Below are positions 35,375-45,185 of a DNA stretch of 64,000 nucleotides, one piece after another. A model generated the notes under the pieces. It did not search any database. It saw nothing but the letters and a program-made list of their open reading frames with translations, and had not been told where the DNA came from. A program made the position numbers and the translations under genes. Positions within the stretch are counted from its first letter, which is position 1. Each line of letters opens with the position of its first letter. The stretch is from Actinomadura rayongensis. GTDB lineage: Bacteria; Actinomycetota; Actinomycetes; Streptosporangiales; Streptosporangiaceae. Location: contig NZ_WUTW01000006.1 of assembly GCF_009831215.1 (NCBI RefSeq), positions 124,001-188,000 of the forward strand, given 5' to 3'.

Positions 35375-36406
35375 TCACTGCACCTGGTTCGCGCCGATCG
35401 ACTGCATCAGCGTCGGCCAGATGAACGTCGCCTCGCGGATCCACGCCGGCCAGTTGTGCCGCCCGTCGCCGTAGATGTGCGCGGTGTAGGGGACCTTCGC
35501 CTCGTCCAGCTTCTTCTGGAACTCCTTGTTGTCGGCGCCGATCGCGATCTCGCTCAGCAGGCCGATGTCCCACGGCGCCACGTCCGGGTCGCCCGGACCC
35601 GGACGGCCCGTCGTCCCCGCCGAGAAGAACAGGCCCGTCCCGCGCAGCTTGTCCACCAGCGACGCCGGGTCGTGCGCCTTCCAGTTCGCGTCGTCGGCCC
35701 ACGGGATGCCCCAGATCGCGTACGGGTCCTGGCCGTTGCCCGCGTTGGTGAACATCAGCATCGCCGGCATCCCCGGCGACCGCATCGACAGCGTCCCGCT
35801 CAGCGCCGCCACGTACTTGAACATCCCCTGGTGCCGCGCCGCGTAGCTCATCGCGCCCTGCGCGCCCGAGGAGTTCCCGATCGCCGCCGCCACCGAACTC
35901 GCCCCGAAGTTGCGCTCGACCAGCTCGCGCACCTCGGTGGTGTGGAACGTCTCCCACTTGGGAGTGCCGCCCTTGCCGTAGTTGTACCAGTCGGTGTACG
36001 AGCCGTTCTCGCCCTCGGGCATCACCACTAGGACGTTGTACTTGCGCGCCCAGGCCTCGATGTCGGTGTTCTTCGTCCAGGACGTGTAGTTGTCCTGACC
36101 GCCGTGGTAGGCGTACAGCACCGGGTACTTCGCCGCCGAGTCCCGCGTCCAGCCCTTGGGCAGCAGCAGCCGCGTCTTCACCGACTTGCCGAGCGACGGC
36201 GAGGAGATCGTGATGTCGACCTCCCCGTCGGCGACCTGCTGCTCGCCGGTGATCTTGGCGCCGGTGTCGGCGGCGACGAACCCCGCCGCCTGCGCCGGGA
36301 CGACCGCCACGACGCCCGCACCGGCCGCCAGCGCGGCGCCGACCGCCGACGCGGCGAGAGAACGGCGCCACCGCACACGGGATCCGACGGTAACGGAGAG
36401 GCTCAT
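35375..36406 (-). CDS. Secreted alpha/beta-hydrolase esterase, antigen-85/esterase-D type
   Basis: The 343-residue protein has a Sec signal peptide (basic start, hydrophobic 17-35, cleavage after AQAA near residue 41). The body is an alpha/beta hydrolase with AYHGGQDNYTSW (oxyanion side), the nucleophile serine in GNSSGAQGAM, and a likely catalytic histidine in GDGRHNWPAW. This is the esterase-D/antigen-85 superfamily, acting outside the cell on esters or wall lipids. It is a single gene with its own terminator. Confidence 0.88.
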   Translation of the reverse strand: MSLSVTVGSRVRWRRSLAASAVGAALAAGAGVVAVVPAQAAGFVAADTGAKITGEQQVADGEVDITISSPSLGKSVKTRLLLPKGWTRDSAAKYPVLYAYHGGQDNYTSWTKNTDIEAWARKYNVLVVMPEGENGSYTDWYNYGKGGTPKWETFHTTEVRELVERNFGASSVAAAIGNSSGAQGAMSYAARHQGMFKYVAALSGTLSMRSPGMPAMLMFTNAGNGQDPYAIWGIPWADDANWKAHDPASLVDKLRGTGLFFSAGTTGRPGPGDPDVAPWDIGLLSEIAIGADNKEFQKKLDEAKVPYTAHIYGDGRHNWPAWIREATFIWPTLMQSIGANQVQ

Positions 36407-36637
36407 GACACTCCCAGGGGCCTGCTGAAGACGAAAGAAGCGGCCGACTCCGGCCGCGCGACTAGTGGCCGAGTGTCGCGGAACCGTCCAAGACGATCTA
36501 TGGGTCCAGGTGACAAGAAAAACAGGCCATCCTGTGCCCTGGTGAGTCCGTAGTGAGTCCGCCGGGCGCGCCCGCGACCGTGCGTCGCCTCCGCCGCCCG
36601 CCGCGTCACGCTCCGCGGCCGGCGCGGGGGAGGGGCG

Positions 36638-37234
36638 TCACTCGCCGACGGCCGCGCCGGCGTCGTGCGCGGGCTCGGGACGCGCCTCCCACTCCCGGCG
36701 CAGCATCGCGTACACGACCTCGTCGCTCCACTCGCCCTTGACCAGCTCGTTCTCCCGCAGATGCGCCTCCCGGCGCATCCCGAGCCGCTCCAGCACCCGC
36801 GCCGACGCCTCGTTGCGCGCGTCGATGCGGCCCACGATCCGGTGCAGCCCGAGCTCCTCGAAACCGAGGCGCAGCCCCTCGGCCGCCGCCTCCGTCGCGT
36901 ACCCGTGGCCGTGGAACGCCGGGTTCAGCACGTACCCGATCTCGCCCTGGCAGTGCTCCCGGCTCGACCACTGCAGGTTGATCTCGCCCATCAGCTCCCC
37001 GGTCTCGGCCGCGACGACCGCCGCGACCAGCCAGTCGCCCTCCTTCTCCAGCGTCGCCGCGTCCATCTTCTGCCGCAGGAACACCCGCGACTCCTCCAGC
37101 GTCCGCGGCTCCCACACCAGGAACCGCGCCACCTCCGGCTGCGACTGGTAGGCGTACAGGCCCTCCAGGTCGCCGGGCTGGAACGGCCGCAGCAGCAGGC
37201 GCCGGGTACGGAGCGGGTATCGGGGGCGAAGCAC
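36638..37234 (-). CDS. GNAT-family N-acetyltransferase (RimJ/RimL-like)
   Basis: The 198-residue protein begins with RTRRLLLRPFQPGDLEGLY, typical of RimJ/RimL-type acetyltransferases, and has the acetyl-CoA-binding stretch HGYATEAAAEGLRLGFEELG followed by NEASARVLERLGMRRE. It transfers acetyl from acetyl-CoA to a protein N-terminus or small amine; the target is unknown. The 230 bases between it and the esterase start hold no recognised element. Confidence 0.9.
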   Translation of the reverse strand: MLRPRYPLRTRRLLLRPFQPGDLEGLYAYQSQPEVARFLVWEPRTLEESRVFLRQKMDAATLEKEGDWLVAAVVAAETGELMGEINLQWSSREHCQGEIGYVLNPAFHGHGYATEAAAEGLRLGFEELGLHRIVGRIDARNEASARVLERLGMRREAHLRENELVKGEWSDEVVYAMLRREWEARPEPAHDAGAAVGE

Positions 37235-37364
37235 ACGACGATCCTAGGACGCGCGGCCCCGAACGCAACGGCGCGTTCGGAGAATTTCACATCGGACGGA
37301 CGGCGACGGCCGCGTCACCACCCGTCACCGCCCGGGTTCCGGCGCGGTGCCGGCGGGGTGCGGG

Positions 37365-38177
37365 TCAGCCGCGTCCCACGAACGACGGCATCCCCGTCGC
37401 CAGCACCGACATGAACTGCACGTTCGCCTCCGGCGGCAGGTCCGCCATGTACAGCACGCCCGCGACCGCGTTCGCCGCGTCCATCACCGGCTCCGCGCGC
37501 ACCGAACCGTCCGCCTGCAGCGTCCCCGCCCCGAACGGCCCCGTCATCTCCGTCGCCGCGTTCCCGATGTCGATCTGCCCGCACGCGATGCCGTGCGCGC
37601 GGCCCTCCAGCGACAGCGCCTTGGTCAGCCCCGTCACCGCGTGCTTGCTCGCGGTGTAGGCCACCGACCGGGGACGCGGCGTGTGCGCCGACAGCGACCC
37701 GTTGTTGATGATCCGGCCGCCGCGCGGATCCTGGTCGCGCATCAGCGCGAACGCCGCCCGCGCGCACAGGAACGCCCCGGTGAGGTTCGTGGCGATGACG
37801 GCGTCCCACTCGGCGACCGGGAACTCCTCCACCGGCGCCGGCGCGCCGAACACGCCCGCGTTGTTGAACAGCAGGTCCAGCCGCCCGAACCGGTCCGCGA
37901 CGGCCGCGAACAGCGCGTCCACCGACTCCGGGGACGTCACGTCCGCCGCGACGGTCAGGGCCCGGTCCGCCGCGCCGCCGCCCGCCGACCGGACGGTCGC
38001 CGCCAGCCGGTCCGCGCGCCGCCCCGCCAGCGCCACCCGCCAGCCCCGGGCCAGCAGCGCCGCCGCCACCCCGGCGCCGATGCCCGAGCCCGCGCCCGTC
38101 ACCAGCGCCACCCGCCCCGCGCCCTGTTCCGGGCCCTGTTCCGCGTTCCCGCCCGCGTCCTGAACCGCGCCGTCCAC
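37365..38177 (-). CDS. Short-chain dehydrogenase/reductase
   Basis: The protein is 270 residues from a GTG at 38177, which is preceded by GGGAGGG. It has TGAGSGIG for NAD(P) binding, NNAGVFG, the catalytic serine in NNGSLSAH and YTASK. The C-terminal VQFMSVLATGMPSFVGRG is typical of oxidoreductases of this group. Substrate unknown. It lies 41 bases downstream of the RNA-repair operon on the same strand and might be read through. Confidence 0.88.
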   Translation of the reverse strand: MDGAVQDAGGNAEQGPEQGAGRVALVTGAGSGIGAGVAAALLARGWRVALAGRRADRLAATVRSAGGGAADRALTVAADVTSPESVDALFAAVADRFGRLDLLFNNAGVFGAPAPVEEFPVAEWDAVIATNLTGAFLCARAAFALMRDQDPRGGRIINNGSLSAHTPRPRSVAYTASKHAVTGLTKALSLEGRAHGIACGQIDIGNAATEMTGPFGAGTLQADGSVRAEPVMDAANAVAGVLYMADLPPEANVQFMSVLATGMPSFVGRG

Positions 38178-38218
38178 CCGCGCCCTCCCTTCGGCGCGAT
38201 CATCACACCACACGCCGG

Positions 38219-39343
38219 TCAGCCCGTCGCGACCCACTCCACCCGGTGCGCCTCGGTCGGGTCGGGGGCCTCCCAGCGGCGCGCGAGCCGGTCGATCACC
38301 GCGTCCGGGACCGGGACGCGCCGCGCCCGGTTCCGCGCCCGCAGCACCTTCGGCGGCGCCTCCACCGCCACGACCTCCACCCGCGCCCGGTAGGACGCCG
38401 CCAGCCCGACGCACTGCTCGCGGAGCTGCCGCGACACGTTCGTGGCGTTCCACGCGAACGACCGCCCCGCCCGCAGATGCCCGCGCGCCGCCTCGAACGC
38501 CGCCGCCGCGACCGGCCGCTGGTCGCCGCCCGGGTCCACGCCGAGCGCGCGGCGCAGCGCGTCCAGGCTCACCACCGGCACGCCGGGGCGGTGCGCGGCC
38601 AGCCACGTGTCCTTGCCCGCCCCCGGCAGCCCCGACATCACCGTCACCGTCGCGCGCGTGTCGTCGTAGGCGGCGTAGGACGGGTCGCGGCCGTCCTTGC
38701 GGAAGTACCAGAACCGGGCGTGGTCGGACGGGAACGCGCGCGGCCGGTCCAGGCACTCCTGCTCGGCGCAGTACTCGGCGAACAGCGCGATGCTGTCGAG
38801 CACCTGCGCGGCGTCCCCGCACACCCGGCCGAGCAGGTCCGCCGTCGCCAGCAGCGCCAGGTCGTCGTTGCGGGCCACCAGGCTCACCCGGAACGCGATC
38901 CGCTGCAGGTCCGGGCGCTCCAGCGCCCAGAACGGCACCTGGTGGTGGCGGACCAGCGCCGCCACGTGCTCCCGCCACGCCGCCGGCGCGCCCAGCTCCC
39001 ACAGGATCCGCCGCACCATCAGGTCCCCGGCCCGCGAGTGCCCGCGCGCGGTGATCCGCCCGTCGTCCTCGTGCCGCGTGCAGGACGGCTTGGCGACGTC
39101 GTGCATCAGCACCGCCGTGAACAGCCGCACCCGCTCGTCGTGCGGCCGGGCCCGGAACTGCGGCAGCGCCGCCATCGCCTCGCACGCCATCCGCGTGTGG
39201 ACCGCCACGTCGCCCTCGGCGTGGTGGACGGCGTCCTGCGGCACCCCCGCCAAGTCCCGCACCCACCCGAACGCGTCCCGGATCCGGTCCCACGGGACCT
39301 CCCAGCGCGGCGGCGCCGGGCACAGCTCAGCCAGAACGCGCAT
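38219..39343 (-). CDS. HD-Pnk: HD-domain phosphoesterase fused to polynucleotide kinase
   Basis: The 374-residue protein has an N-terminal HD domain (His49, His81-Asp82 in LMHDVAKP, His102, His133/134, Asp169) and a C-terminal P-loop kinase (MSGLPGAGKDTW, Lys244). The same order occurs in Runella slithyformis HD-Pnk, where the HD part removes 2',3'-cyclic and 3' phosphates and the kinase phosphorylates 5'-OH ends. It overlaps the upstream RNA ligase gene by 17 bases. Together they supply end-healing and sealing for broken RNA (or DNA). The family assignment is firm; the natural substrate is not known. Confidence 0.85.
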   Translation of the reverse strand: MRVLAELCPAPPRWEVPWDRIRDAFGWVRDLAGVPQDAVHHAEGDVAVHTRMACEAMAALPQFRARPHDERVRLFTAVLMHDVAKPSCTRHEDDGRITARGHSRAGDLMVRRILWELGAPAAWREHVAALVRHHQVPFWALERPDLQRIAFRVSLVARNDDLALLATADLLGRVCGDAAQVLDSIALFAEYCAEQECLDRPRAFPSDHARFWYFRKDGRDPSYAAYDDTRATVTVMSGLPGAGKDTWLAAHRPGVPVVSLDALRRALGVDPGGDQRPVAAAAFEAARGHLRAGRSFAWNATNVSRQLREQCVGLAASYRARVEVVAVEAPPKVLRARNRARRVPVPDAVIDRLARRWEAPDPTEAHRVEWVATG

Positions 39344-40115
39344 ACAGCACCCCCGGATCGGCCAGCCCGTTGGCGACGATCGGACGGTCCAGCCAGTGCG
39401 ACCCCGCGTCCAGCACCGCCGTCACGAACCCCGCCCGGACCCACTTGTAGCGGCCCACCGTCCGGCCGCCCTCCTCCACCTTCACGTAGAGGCCCTCCAT
39501 CTCCTCGGCCGCGTCGGTCTCGGCCGCGACCCGCTCCGGATCGGCGCCGCCCGCCCGCGCCGCCGCCGCCAGCGCGTCCCGCCAGCGCGGCGTCCGGCAC
39601 GTCGACGGCCCCACCAGCGCCGTCAGGTCCTCCAGCCGGTGCAGCGCGCCCTCGAACAGGACGGGCACCGGCACCACCGGTGTCCCCGCCAGCAGCTCGG
39701 CGCGGGCGGGCGTGGACAGGAACGTCCCGTCCCGGCGGTCCAGGACGTCGAACGCGCAGAAGTAGTGCGGCAGCGCGTCGTAGAACACGGTGTGCTTGGC
39801 GTACAGCCACTCCCCGTACAGGACGTACCGGTCGGTCAGGCGCGGGTGCAGCAGGTCCCGCACCGACGCCGCCCACGCCTTCAGCGGCGCGAACTGCCGC
39901 TCGCGCGGCCCGCCCGACAGGTAGTGCCCGCGGCTCTGCAGCAGCAGCTCCCCGCCCGCGCCGAAGCTGACGCCCGCGTTCGCGCCGTCCAGCTTCTCCT
40001 CGACGACCAGGTGCCGCCCGGCGATCTCCGCGAACGGCGCCGCCGCGAGGTCGTGGTCGCCGGGCTGCAACCGCGACCCCGCCAGATGCCGCGTCCGCGG
40101 GTACTTGCGAAGCAT
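39327..40115 (-). CDS. ATP-dependent RNA ligase
   Basis: The 262-residue protein has nucleotidyltransferase motif I EEKLDGAN (Lys41 is the predicted adenylated residue), a motif III-like YVLYGEWLYAKHTV, motif IV EEMEGLYVKVE and motif V RYKWVR. It should seal 3'-OH/5'-phosphate RNA ends. It is the first gene of a two-gene operon with HD-Pnk. ATG 40115 has no ribosome site, but a promoter ends 6 bases before it, so the transcript is probably leaderless. Confidence 0.87.
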   Translation of the reverse strand: MLRKYPRTRHLAGSRLQPGDHDLAAAPFAEIAGRHLVVEEKLDGANAGVSFGAGGELLLQSRGHYLSGGPRERQFAPLKAWAASVRDLLHPRLTDRYVLYGEWLYAKHTVFYDALPHYFCAFDVLDRRDGTFLSTPARAELLAGTPVVPVPVLFEGALHRLEDLTALVGPSTCRTPRWRDALAAAARAGGADPERVAAETDAAEEMEGLYVKVEEGGRTVGRYKWVRAGFVTAVLDAGSHWLDRPIVANGLADPGVLYARSG

Positions 40116-40121
40116 GGTGCA

Positions 40122-40151
40122 GTTGTAACGGCGGCGCGGGACCCGCACCAA
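40122..40151 (-). promoter_or_regulatory. Promoter of the RNA-repair operon
   Basis: Reading leftward, TTGGTG (40151-40146) and TACAAC (40127-40122) are 18 bases apart. The ligase ATG lies 6 bases past the -10, consistent with leaderless translation. Confidence 0.5.
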
Positions 40152-40163
40152 CCGGTTTTCCGG

Positions 40164-43022
40164 TCAGCCGACGCCCGCCATCATCCGCGCCAGCGCCGCC
40201 CGCGACGTGATGTGCAGCTTGCGGTAGATCCGGGTGAGGTGGACGTCGACCGTCCGGGGGCTCAGCGACAGCTCCTCGGCGATCTCCCGCGTCTTGCGGC
40301 CGAGGCCCGCCCGCTCGGCGATCTCCCGCTCCCGCACCGTCAGCACCGCCAGCCGGTCCTCGGTCACCGGCGCGTCCGCGCCCGCCGGCACCCCGTCCAG
40401 GTCCAGCCGCCGCACCTGCTCCTCCACCGCCGCCGCGCCGCTGCGCCGCGCCAGCTCCGCCGCCAGCAGAACCGCGCCCTCGGCCTCGGCGCGGCGGCCG
40501 AGCGCCGCCAGGCACGCCGCCTGCGCCGTCACCGCCAGCGCCTGCGCGTGCGTCGCGCCCGCCGCCGCGAACAGCCGCACCGCCTCCCGGTACAGCTCCA
40601 GCGCGCCGCCGGGGTCGCCGTCGGCGCGGCGCGCGTGCGCCAGCGCCGTCAGCGCGTGCGCGCGCGGCCCCGGACGCAGCGCCGCGTCCGCCGCGTCCGC
40701 CGCCCGGCGCGCCAGCTCCGCCCACTCGCCGGTCAGCGCCGCCGGGACCGGCGCCGCGCCCGTCCGCCGGATGTCCAGCGCCGCCGCCGTCAGCGTCTCC
40801 AGCGCCGACGCCCGCAGCCCGCGCGGCAGCGCGTTCAGGCCGCCGCCGCCCGCGTCCAGCAGCAGCATCATGCAGCGGCGCGGATCGCCCGACAGGCGCG
40901 CCGCGACCGCCAGCGCCACCGGCGCCGCCGCGCTCCAGTGGAACCGCCGCTCGTGCAGGACCCGCTCGGCCTCCTCGCCCAGCTCCACCGCCTCGGCGGG
41001 ACGGCCCGTCCACGCCGCGGCCAGCGACTCCAGCACCAGCGCCATCCCGCGCACGTGCTCGGCGTTGACGCGCTCGGCGACCTCGCGGGCCTCGGCCGCC
41101 AGCCGCCGCGCCTCGCCGGGACGGCCCGCGTTCATCCGCAGCGCCGCCTCGCCCACCAGCAGCACCGGCAGCAGGTGGACGTGGCAGCGCTTGCGGGCGA
41201 TCGTCGTGCCGCGCCGCAGATGGCGGCGCGCGTCCTCGGCGCGCCCGATCAGCGCCTCCGCCCAGCCGAGGATCCCCAGGTACTCCGGGTGCGCGGCCAG
41301 GTCGGCGTCCGACAGCCGGTCGGTGAGCGCGGCGGCGGCCGTGGCGTAGTGCGCGGCGCCCTCGGCGTCGTCCTGGAACGCGTCGCACAGCGCGCCGAGC
41401 GCCAGCGCGCCCACCTCGGCGACCCGGTCCTCGTGCAGCGCCGCCAGCCGCCGCGCCAGCTTCACCTGGTCGCAGGTCGGCGCGACGCCGTCGACCGCGC
41501 CGATCGCGCCGTGCGCGATGATCAGCGCGGTGGTCTCGCGCGGCGGGACGTCGGCGGGGAGCTTGGTCAGCTCGCCCTCCAGCAGCGACCGCGCCTTGGC
41601 GTAGTCGCCGAGCAGGCACACCACCAGCGTGTAGAACGCGGTCGTCGTGACGCGCGCGTCGTGGTCGTCGTCGGCGGGGATGAGCCGCAGCGTCTCGTCC
41701 AGCAGGTCCCGGCTCTCGCGCAGCCGCCCCGCCACCCCGAGCGCCTTGGCCAGCCGCAGCATCGTCGCGATCCGCGCCCGGCCCTCGCCCTGGAACCGCA
41801 GCGCCGTCCGCAGCAGCCGGATCGCGGTCTCGGGGTCGGACATCAGCGCGTCGTCGGCGGCGGCGCACAGCACCGCCAGGTCGCCGGAGTCGGGGCCGGA
41901 GATGCAGCGCTCGACGTGGACGGCGAGCTGCGCCGCCGACGCGCCCCGGCCCGCAAGGAACTCCGCCGCGCGGCGGTGCGCGGCGGCGTGCCAGCTGCGC
42001 TCGGTCCGGTCGTAGACCAGGCGGCGCACCAGCGGGTGCCGGAACGTGAAGTAGGAGCTGTCCCCGATCGGGCGCAGCAGGTCGCGGCGGGTCAGGCCGC
42101 CGAGCGCCGTCCGCGTGCCCTCCAGGCCGATGTCGGCGACGGCGGTGAGGGTGTCCAGGTCGGACTCGTCGCCGAGGACGGCCGCCGCCGAGATCACCCG
42201 GAACTCGCACGCGTCCAGGTGCCCGATCTCGTCCAGGATCAGCGTGGCCTGCTGCTCGGGCACCCGGCCGCGCTCGCGCTCGCCCGCCAGCGCCCGCAGG
42301 TACAGGGGGATGCCGCGGCTCTCGTTGTGCAGCTCGCGCAGCGCCGCGTCGTCGGCGGACGCGCCGAGCACCTCGGCGGACTGGTCGGCCGTCAGCGGCG
42401 CCAGCTCGATCCGCCGGACCGTCCCGATCTCCACGCCGTGCGCGAGCGCGCCGCGCAGCCGCGCCGACGCCTGCCGGGGGCGCTGCGCGACGACCATCAG
42501 CAGCGGCGCCGCCAGCGGGCGGTGGACGAGCTGCTCGACCATCTCCACCGAGCCGCCGTCGGCCCAGTGCGCGTCGTCCAGCAGCACCACCAGCCCGTCC
42601 GACGAGCACGCGCTCAACAGGATCCGCATCGTCTGGTACAGCATGTGCCGGTTCTCGTGCTCGCCCGGATCGCCCCACACCCACGGGCTCCCCATCAGCT
42701 CGATCAGCCGGTCGCGGGTGCCGCGCGGCAGGCTGTCGACCAGGTCGGGCGCGCCCTCGGGGCACAGCGCCATCGCCAGCGTCCGCAGCAGAGCGTTGCG
42801 GCGGCTCTCGGTGTAGCGGTCGTGCATGACGCGGATCCCGCGCGCCGCCGCCTCCCGGGCCGTCTCGTTGAGCAGCCACGTCTTGCCCATCCCGGGGTCG
42901 CCGACCAGTTCCACGACCTGCGCGCGGCTGCCCCCGAGACCGTCGAGCGCGGCGCTCATCAGCCGGGACTCGCTCCGGCGGACGCCGTGGGTCCGAAGAC
43001 CGCGCCTGATGCCTTCCACCAC
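40164..43022 (-). CDS. LAL-type LuxR-family transcriptional regulator
   Basis: This large regulator, about 952 residues, has an N-terminal AAA/NACHT-like ATPase (Walker A GDPGMGKTW, Walker B LVVLLDDAHWAD), a long TPR-like helical middle, and a C-terminal LuxR helix-turn-helix (LTVREREIAERAGLGRKTRE, then LSPRTVDVHLTRIYRKL). This is the large ATP-binding LuxR (MalT-like) class. I chose GTG 43022, preceded by GAGAGGA; ATG 43067 and GTG 43127 are in-frame alternatives. It is divergent from an oligopeptide ABC importer operon, its most likely target. Confidence 0.9.
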   Translation of the reverse strand: MVEGIRRGLRTHGVRRSESRLMSAALDGLGGSRAQVVELVGDPGMGKTWLLNETAREAAARGIRVMHDRYTESRRNALLRTLAMALCPEGAPDLVDSLPRGTRDRLIELMGSPWVWGDPGEHENRHMLYQTMRILLSACSSDGLVVLLDDAHWADGGSVEMVEQLVHRPLAAPLLMVVAQRPRQASARLRGALAHGVEIGTVRRIELAPLTADQSAEVLGASADDAALRELHNESRGIPLYLRALAGERERGRVPEQQATLILDEIGHLDACEFRVISAAAVLGDESDLDTLTAVADIGLEGTRTALGGLTRRDLLRPIGDSSYFTFRHPLVRRLVYDRTERSWHAAAHRRAAEFLAGRGASAAQLAVHVERCISGPDSGDLAVLCAAADDALMSDPETAIRLLRTALRFQGEGRARIATMLRLAKALGVAGRLRESRDLLDETLRLIPADDDHDARVTTTAFYTLVVCLLGDYAKARSLLEGELTKLPADVPPRETTALIIAHGAIGAVDGVAPTCDQVKLARRLAALHEDRVAEVGALALGALCDAFQDDAEGAAHYATAAAALTDRLSDADLAAHPEYLGILGWAEALIGRAEDARRHLRRGTTIARKRCHVHLLPVLLVGEAALRMNAGRPGEARRLAAEAREVAERVNAEHVRGMALVLESLAAAWTGRPAEAVELGEEAERVLHERRFHWSAAAPVALAVAARLSGDPRRCMMLLLDAGGGGLNALPRGLRASALETLTAAALDIRRTGAAPVPAALTGEWAELARRAADAADAALRPGPRAHALTALAHARRADGDPGGALELYREAVRLFAAAGATHAQALAVTAQAACLAALGRRAEAEGAVLLAAELARRSGAAAVEEQVRRLDLDGVPAGADAPVTEDRLAVLTVREREIAERAGLGRKTREIAEELSLSPRTVDVHLTRIYRKLHITSRAALARMMAGVG

Positions 43023-43475
43023 TGACCGGTTCCTCTCGTTGCACTCCGCGCGACCCCCCGCGACCATGGCGGACGAGAACTCCGGGACGTCCCCGCGGTT
43101 GCCTGACTGGACGTTGACAAGGAACACGGAAAACCGTAATCCGAGCCGGTTACGCCAAGGTAAAATCTCACCACACGCTGTATGCCCGTGTTGTCGACCG
43201 GAAAACTAGGAAAGCCTTCGGGGAAAAGATCGGGAAAAGCGGTTCCGTGCGAGGCGCCGCAGGCTTCGCCGGGCCTGTCGAGCCGTGCCCGGCGCCGTCC
43301 GGCGCCCGGGGAACGGCCGCTTCCGGCCGTTCTCGAATTCCGATCTTTCCATCCCGCCGAAGCGCGGTCAAGGTCGCTGGATTCGCATTTAGGTCGGATT
43401 AAGGTTTCATTTAGACGCGTCCGGAATCATGTCCTTACGGTGCTGCGGCATATCTGTGCAAGAAAGTGAGTTCCG
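43023..43475. other. Divergent intergenic region between the LAL regulator and the ABC operon
   Basis: About 450 bases (or 350 if the regulator starts at 43127) with several AT-rich patches at 43130-43175 and 43380-43450, unusual for this DNA. It should hold both promoters and the LAL binding site. A 95-codon ORF here was rejected. Confidence 0.6.
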
Positions 43476-45185
43476 TTGGACGACGTCTCGCCTTCCCGCC
43501 CCGCCGCGGACGGCGGTTCCCACCCTGCCCGCGCGCCGCGCCGCGCGCCAGAGCGCGCCCCGGCCGGACCCGGCCCCGCCCGGCCCCGGACGCGCGGCCC
43601 GGCGGCCGTCGCCGCCCTCGGGCTGGCCGGCGCGCTGGCCGCCGCGTGCGGCGGGTCCGGGCACGCCGGCGGCGACGCCGCGGGCCTCACCTACGCCAGC
43701 GCGGGCCTGGTCAACTGCCTGGACCCGCAGGCGAGCGCGTCCCGGCTGATCTCCATCATCGACCGGAACCTGTTCGACTCCCTCGTCGCGACCGGGCCCG
43801 ACGGGAAGATCCAGCCGTGGCTCGCGACCAAGTGGGAAGTCTCACCGGACGGTAAGACCTACACGTTCCATCTGCGCTCCGGCGTGACGTTCCACGACGG
43901 CACCCCGCTGGACGCCGCCGCCGTCAAGGCGACGATGGACCACGCCGTCGACCCCAAGACCAAGTCGGTGTACGCCTCCAGCCTCCTCGGCCCCTACACC
44001 GGCACCAAGGTCGTGGACGCCTCCACCGTCCGCATCGACCTGGCCAAGCCCTACACGCCGCTGCTGCAGTCGCTCAGCACCCCCTACCTCGGCATCCAGT
44101 CGCCGAAGGCGCTGCGCGCGTCCTGCACCAAGCCCGTCGGGTCCGGGCCGTTCTCGTTCGTGAGCTGGACGCAGAACACCAGCATCGTCCTCAAGCGCAA
44201 CCCGTCCTACGCCTGGCAGTCGCCGACCGCCAAGCACACCGGGCCCGCCAAGCTCGCGCAGCTCACGTTCCGGCTCGTCCCCGAGGACGGCGCCCGCTAC
44301 GGCGCCCTCACCAGCGGCCAGGCCGACCTCATCGACGACGTGCCCACCGCGAACGTGAAGGCGCTGAAAAGCGCGTCGGGCCTGCGGTTCCTGCAGAAGG
44401 ACATCCCCGGCACCGTCGAGAACATCACGTTCAACCCGAGCCGGCCGCCGCTGAACGACGTGAAGGTCCGGCAGGCGCTCCAGCGCTCCGTCAACGTCGA
44501 CCAGCTCGTGAAGTCGGTGTTCAACGGCGTGTACGCCCGCGCGTGGAGCGTCCTCAGCCCCGCCAGCCCCGGCTACACCGCGTCGCTGCAGAACTCGATC
44601 CCCTACGACCCGGCCGCCGCCGCCAAGCTGCTGGACGAGGCCGGCTGGACCGGACGCGACGCCGCCGGCTACCGCACCAAGAACGGCAAGCGGCTGTCGG
44701 TGCGCTGGCCCGTCGGCGCCCAGCTCATCCGGCCGTCGGAGAACATCCTCGCCCAGGGCGTCCAGGCCGAGGCCAAGAAGGCCGGCATCGAGATCCAGTA
44801 CGTCTCGGAGGACTCCGGCGCGTTCGTCCGCGACGTCATCTCCGGCAACCTCGACCTCTACATCAACAACTGGCGCGCGCTGAACCCCGACATCCTGCGC
44901 AACATGTACGCCTCCGACCGCGTCCCGGCCGTCGGCGGCAGCAACATGTTCCACATCAAGGACGCCCAGCTCGACGGCTGGCTCAACGGCGCCGCCGCCA
45001 CCGAGGACGCCGCCGCCCGCCAGAAGGCCTACGCCGACGTCCAGACCCGCATCGTGCAGCAGGGGCTGTCGCTGCCGCTGTTCGTCCCGTCCGAACTGCT
45101 CGGCGTGTCGGACAAGGTGCAGAACCTCAACTTCGACGCGTCCCTCTACCTGCAGTTCTACGACGTGTCGCTGGGCAAGGCGTGA
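43476..45185 (+). CDS. ABC importer substrate-binding lipoprotein, family 5 (oligopeptide/dipeptide)
   Basis: This protein of about 569 residues has an N-terminal basic region, a hydrophobic segment and a lipobox ending GALAAAC (Cys58), so it is anchored outside the membrane. The body has the family-5 features WLATKWEVSPDGKTYTFHLR, FHDGTPLDAAAVKATMD and the C-terminal VPSELLGVSDKVQNL. It binds peptides or similar solutes for the permease encoded next (GTGA overlap). The TTG start at 43476 is tentative but gives a usable signal peptide. Confidence 0.88.
   Translation: MDDVSPSRPAADGGSHPARAPRRAPERAPAGPGPARPRTRGPAAVAALGLAGALAAACGGSGHAGGDAAGLTYASAGLVNCLDPQASASRLISIIDRNLFDSLVATGPDGKIQPWLATKWEVSPDGKTYTFHLRSGVTFHDGTPLDAAAVKATMDHAVDPKTKSVYASSLLGPYTGTKVVDASTVRIDLAKPYTPLLQSLSTPYLGIQSPKALRASCTKPVGSGPFSFVSWTQNTSIVLKRNPSYAWQSPTAKHTGPAKLAQLTFRLVPEDGARYGALTSGQADLIDDVPTANVKALKSASGLRFLQKDIPGTVENITFNPSRPPLNDVKVRQALQRSVNVDQLVKSVFNGVYARAWSVLSPASPGYTASLQNSIPYDPAAAAKLLDEAGWTGRDAAGYRTKNGKRLSVRWPVGAQLIRPSENILAQGVQAEAKKAGIEIQYVSEDSGAFVRDVISGNLDLYINNWRALNPDILRNMYASDRVPAVGGSNMFHIKDAQLDGWLNGAAATEDAAARQKAYADVQTRIVQQGLSLPLFVPSELLGVSDKVQNLNFDASLYLQFYDVSLGKA

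Noticed and set aside
38697..43025. A 1442-codon plus-strand frame across the RNA-repair and LAL genes
   Set aside because: Antisense shadow over three genes with clear motifs; Arg/Gln/Pro-rich and featureless.
43182..43469. A 95-codon frame in the LAL/ABC intergenic region
   Set aside because: No ribosome site, basic low-complexity protein, and it lies where two promoters must be.
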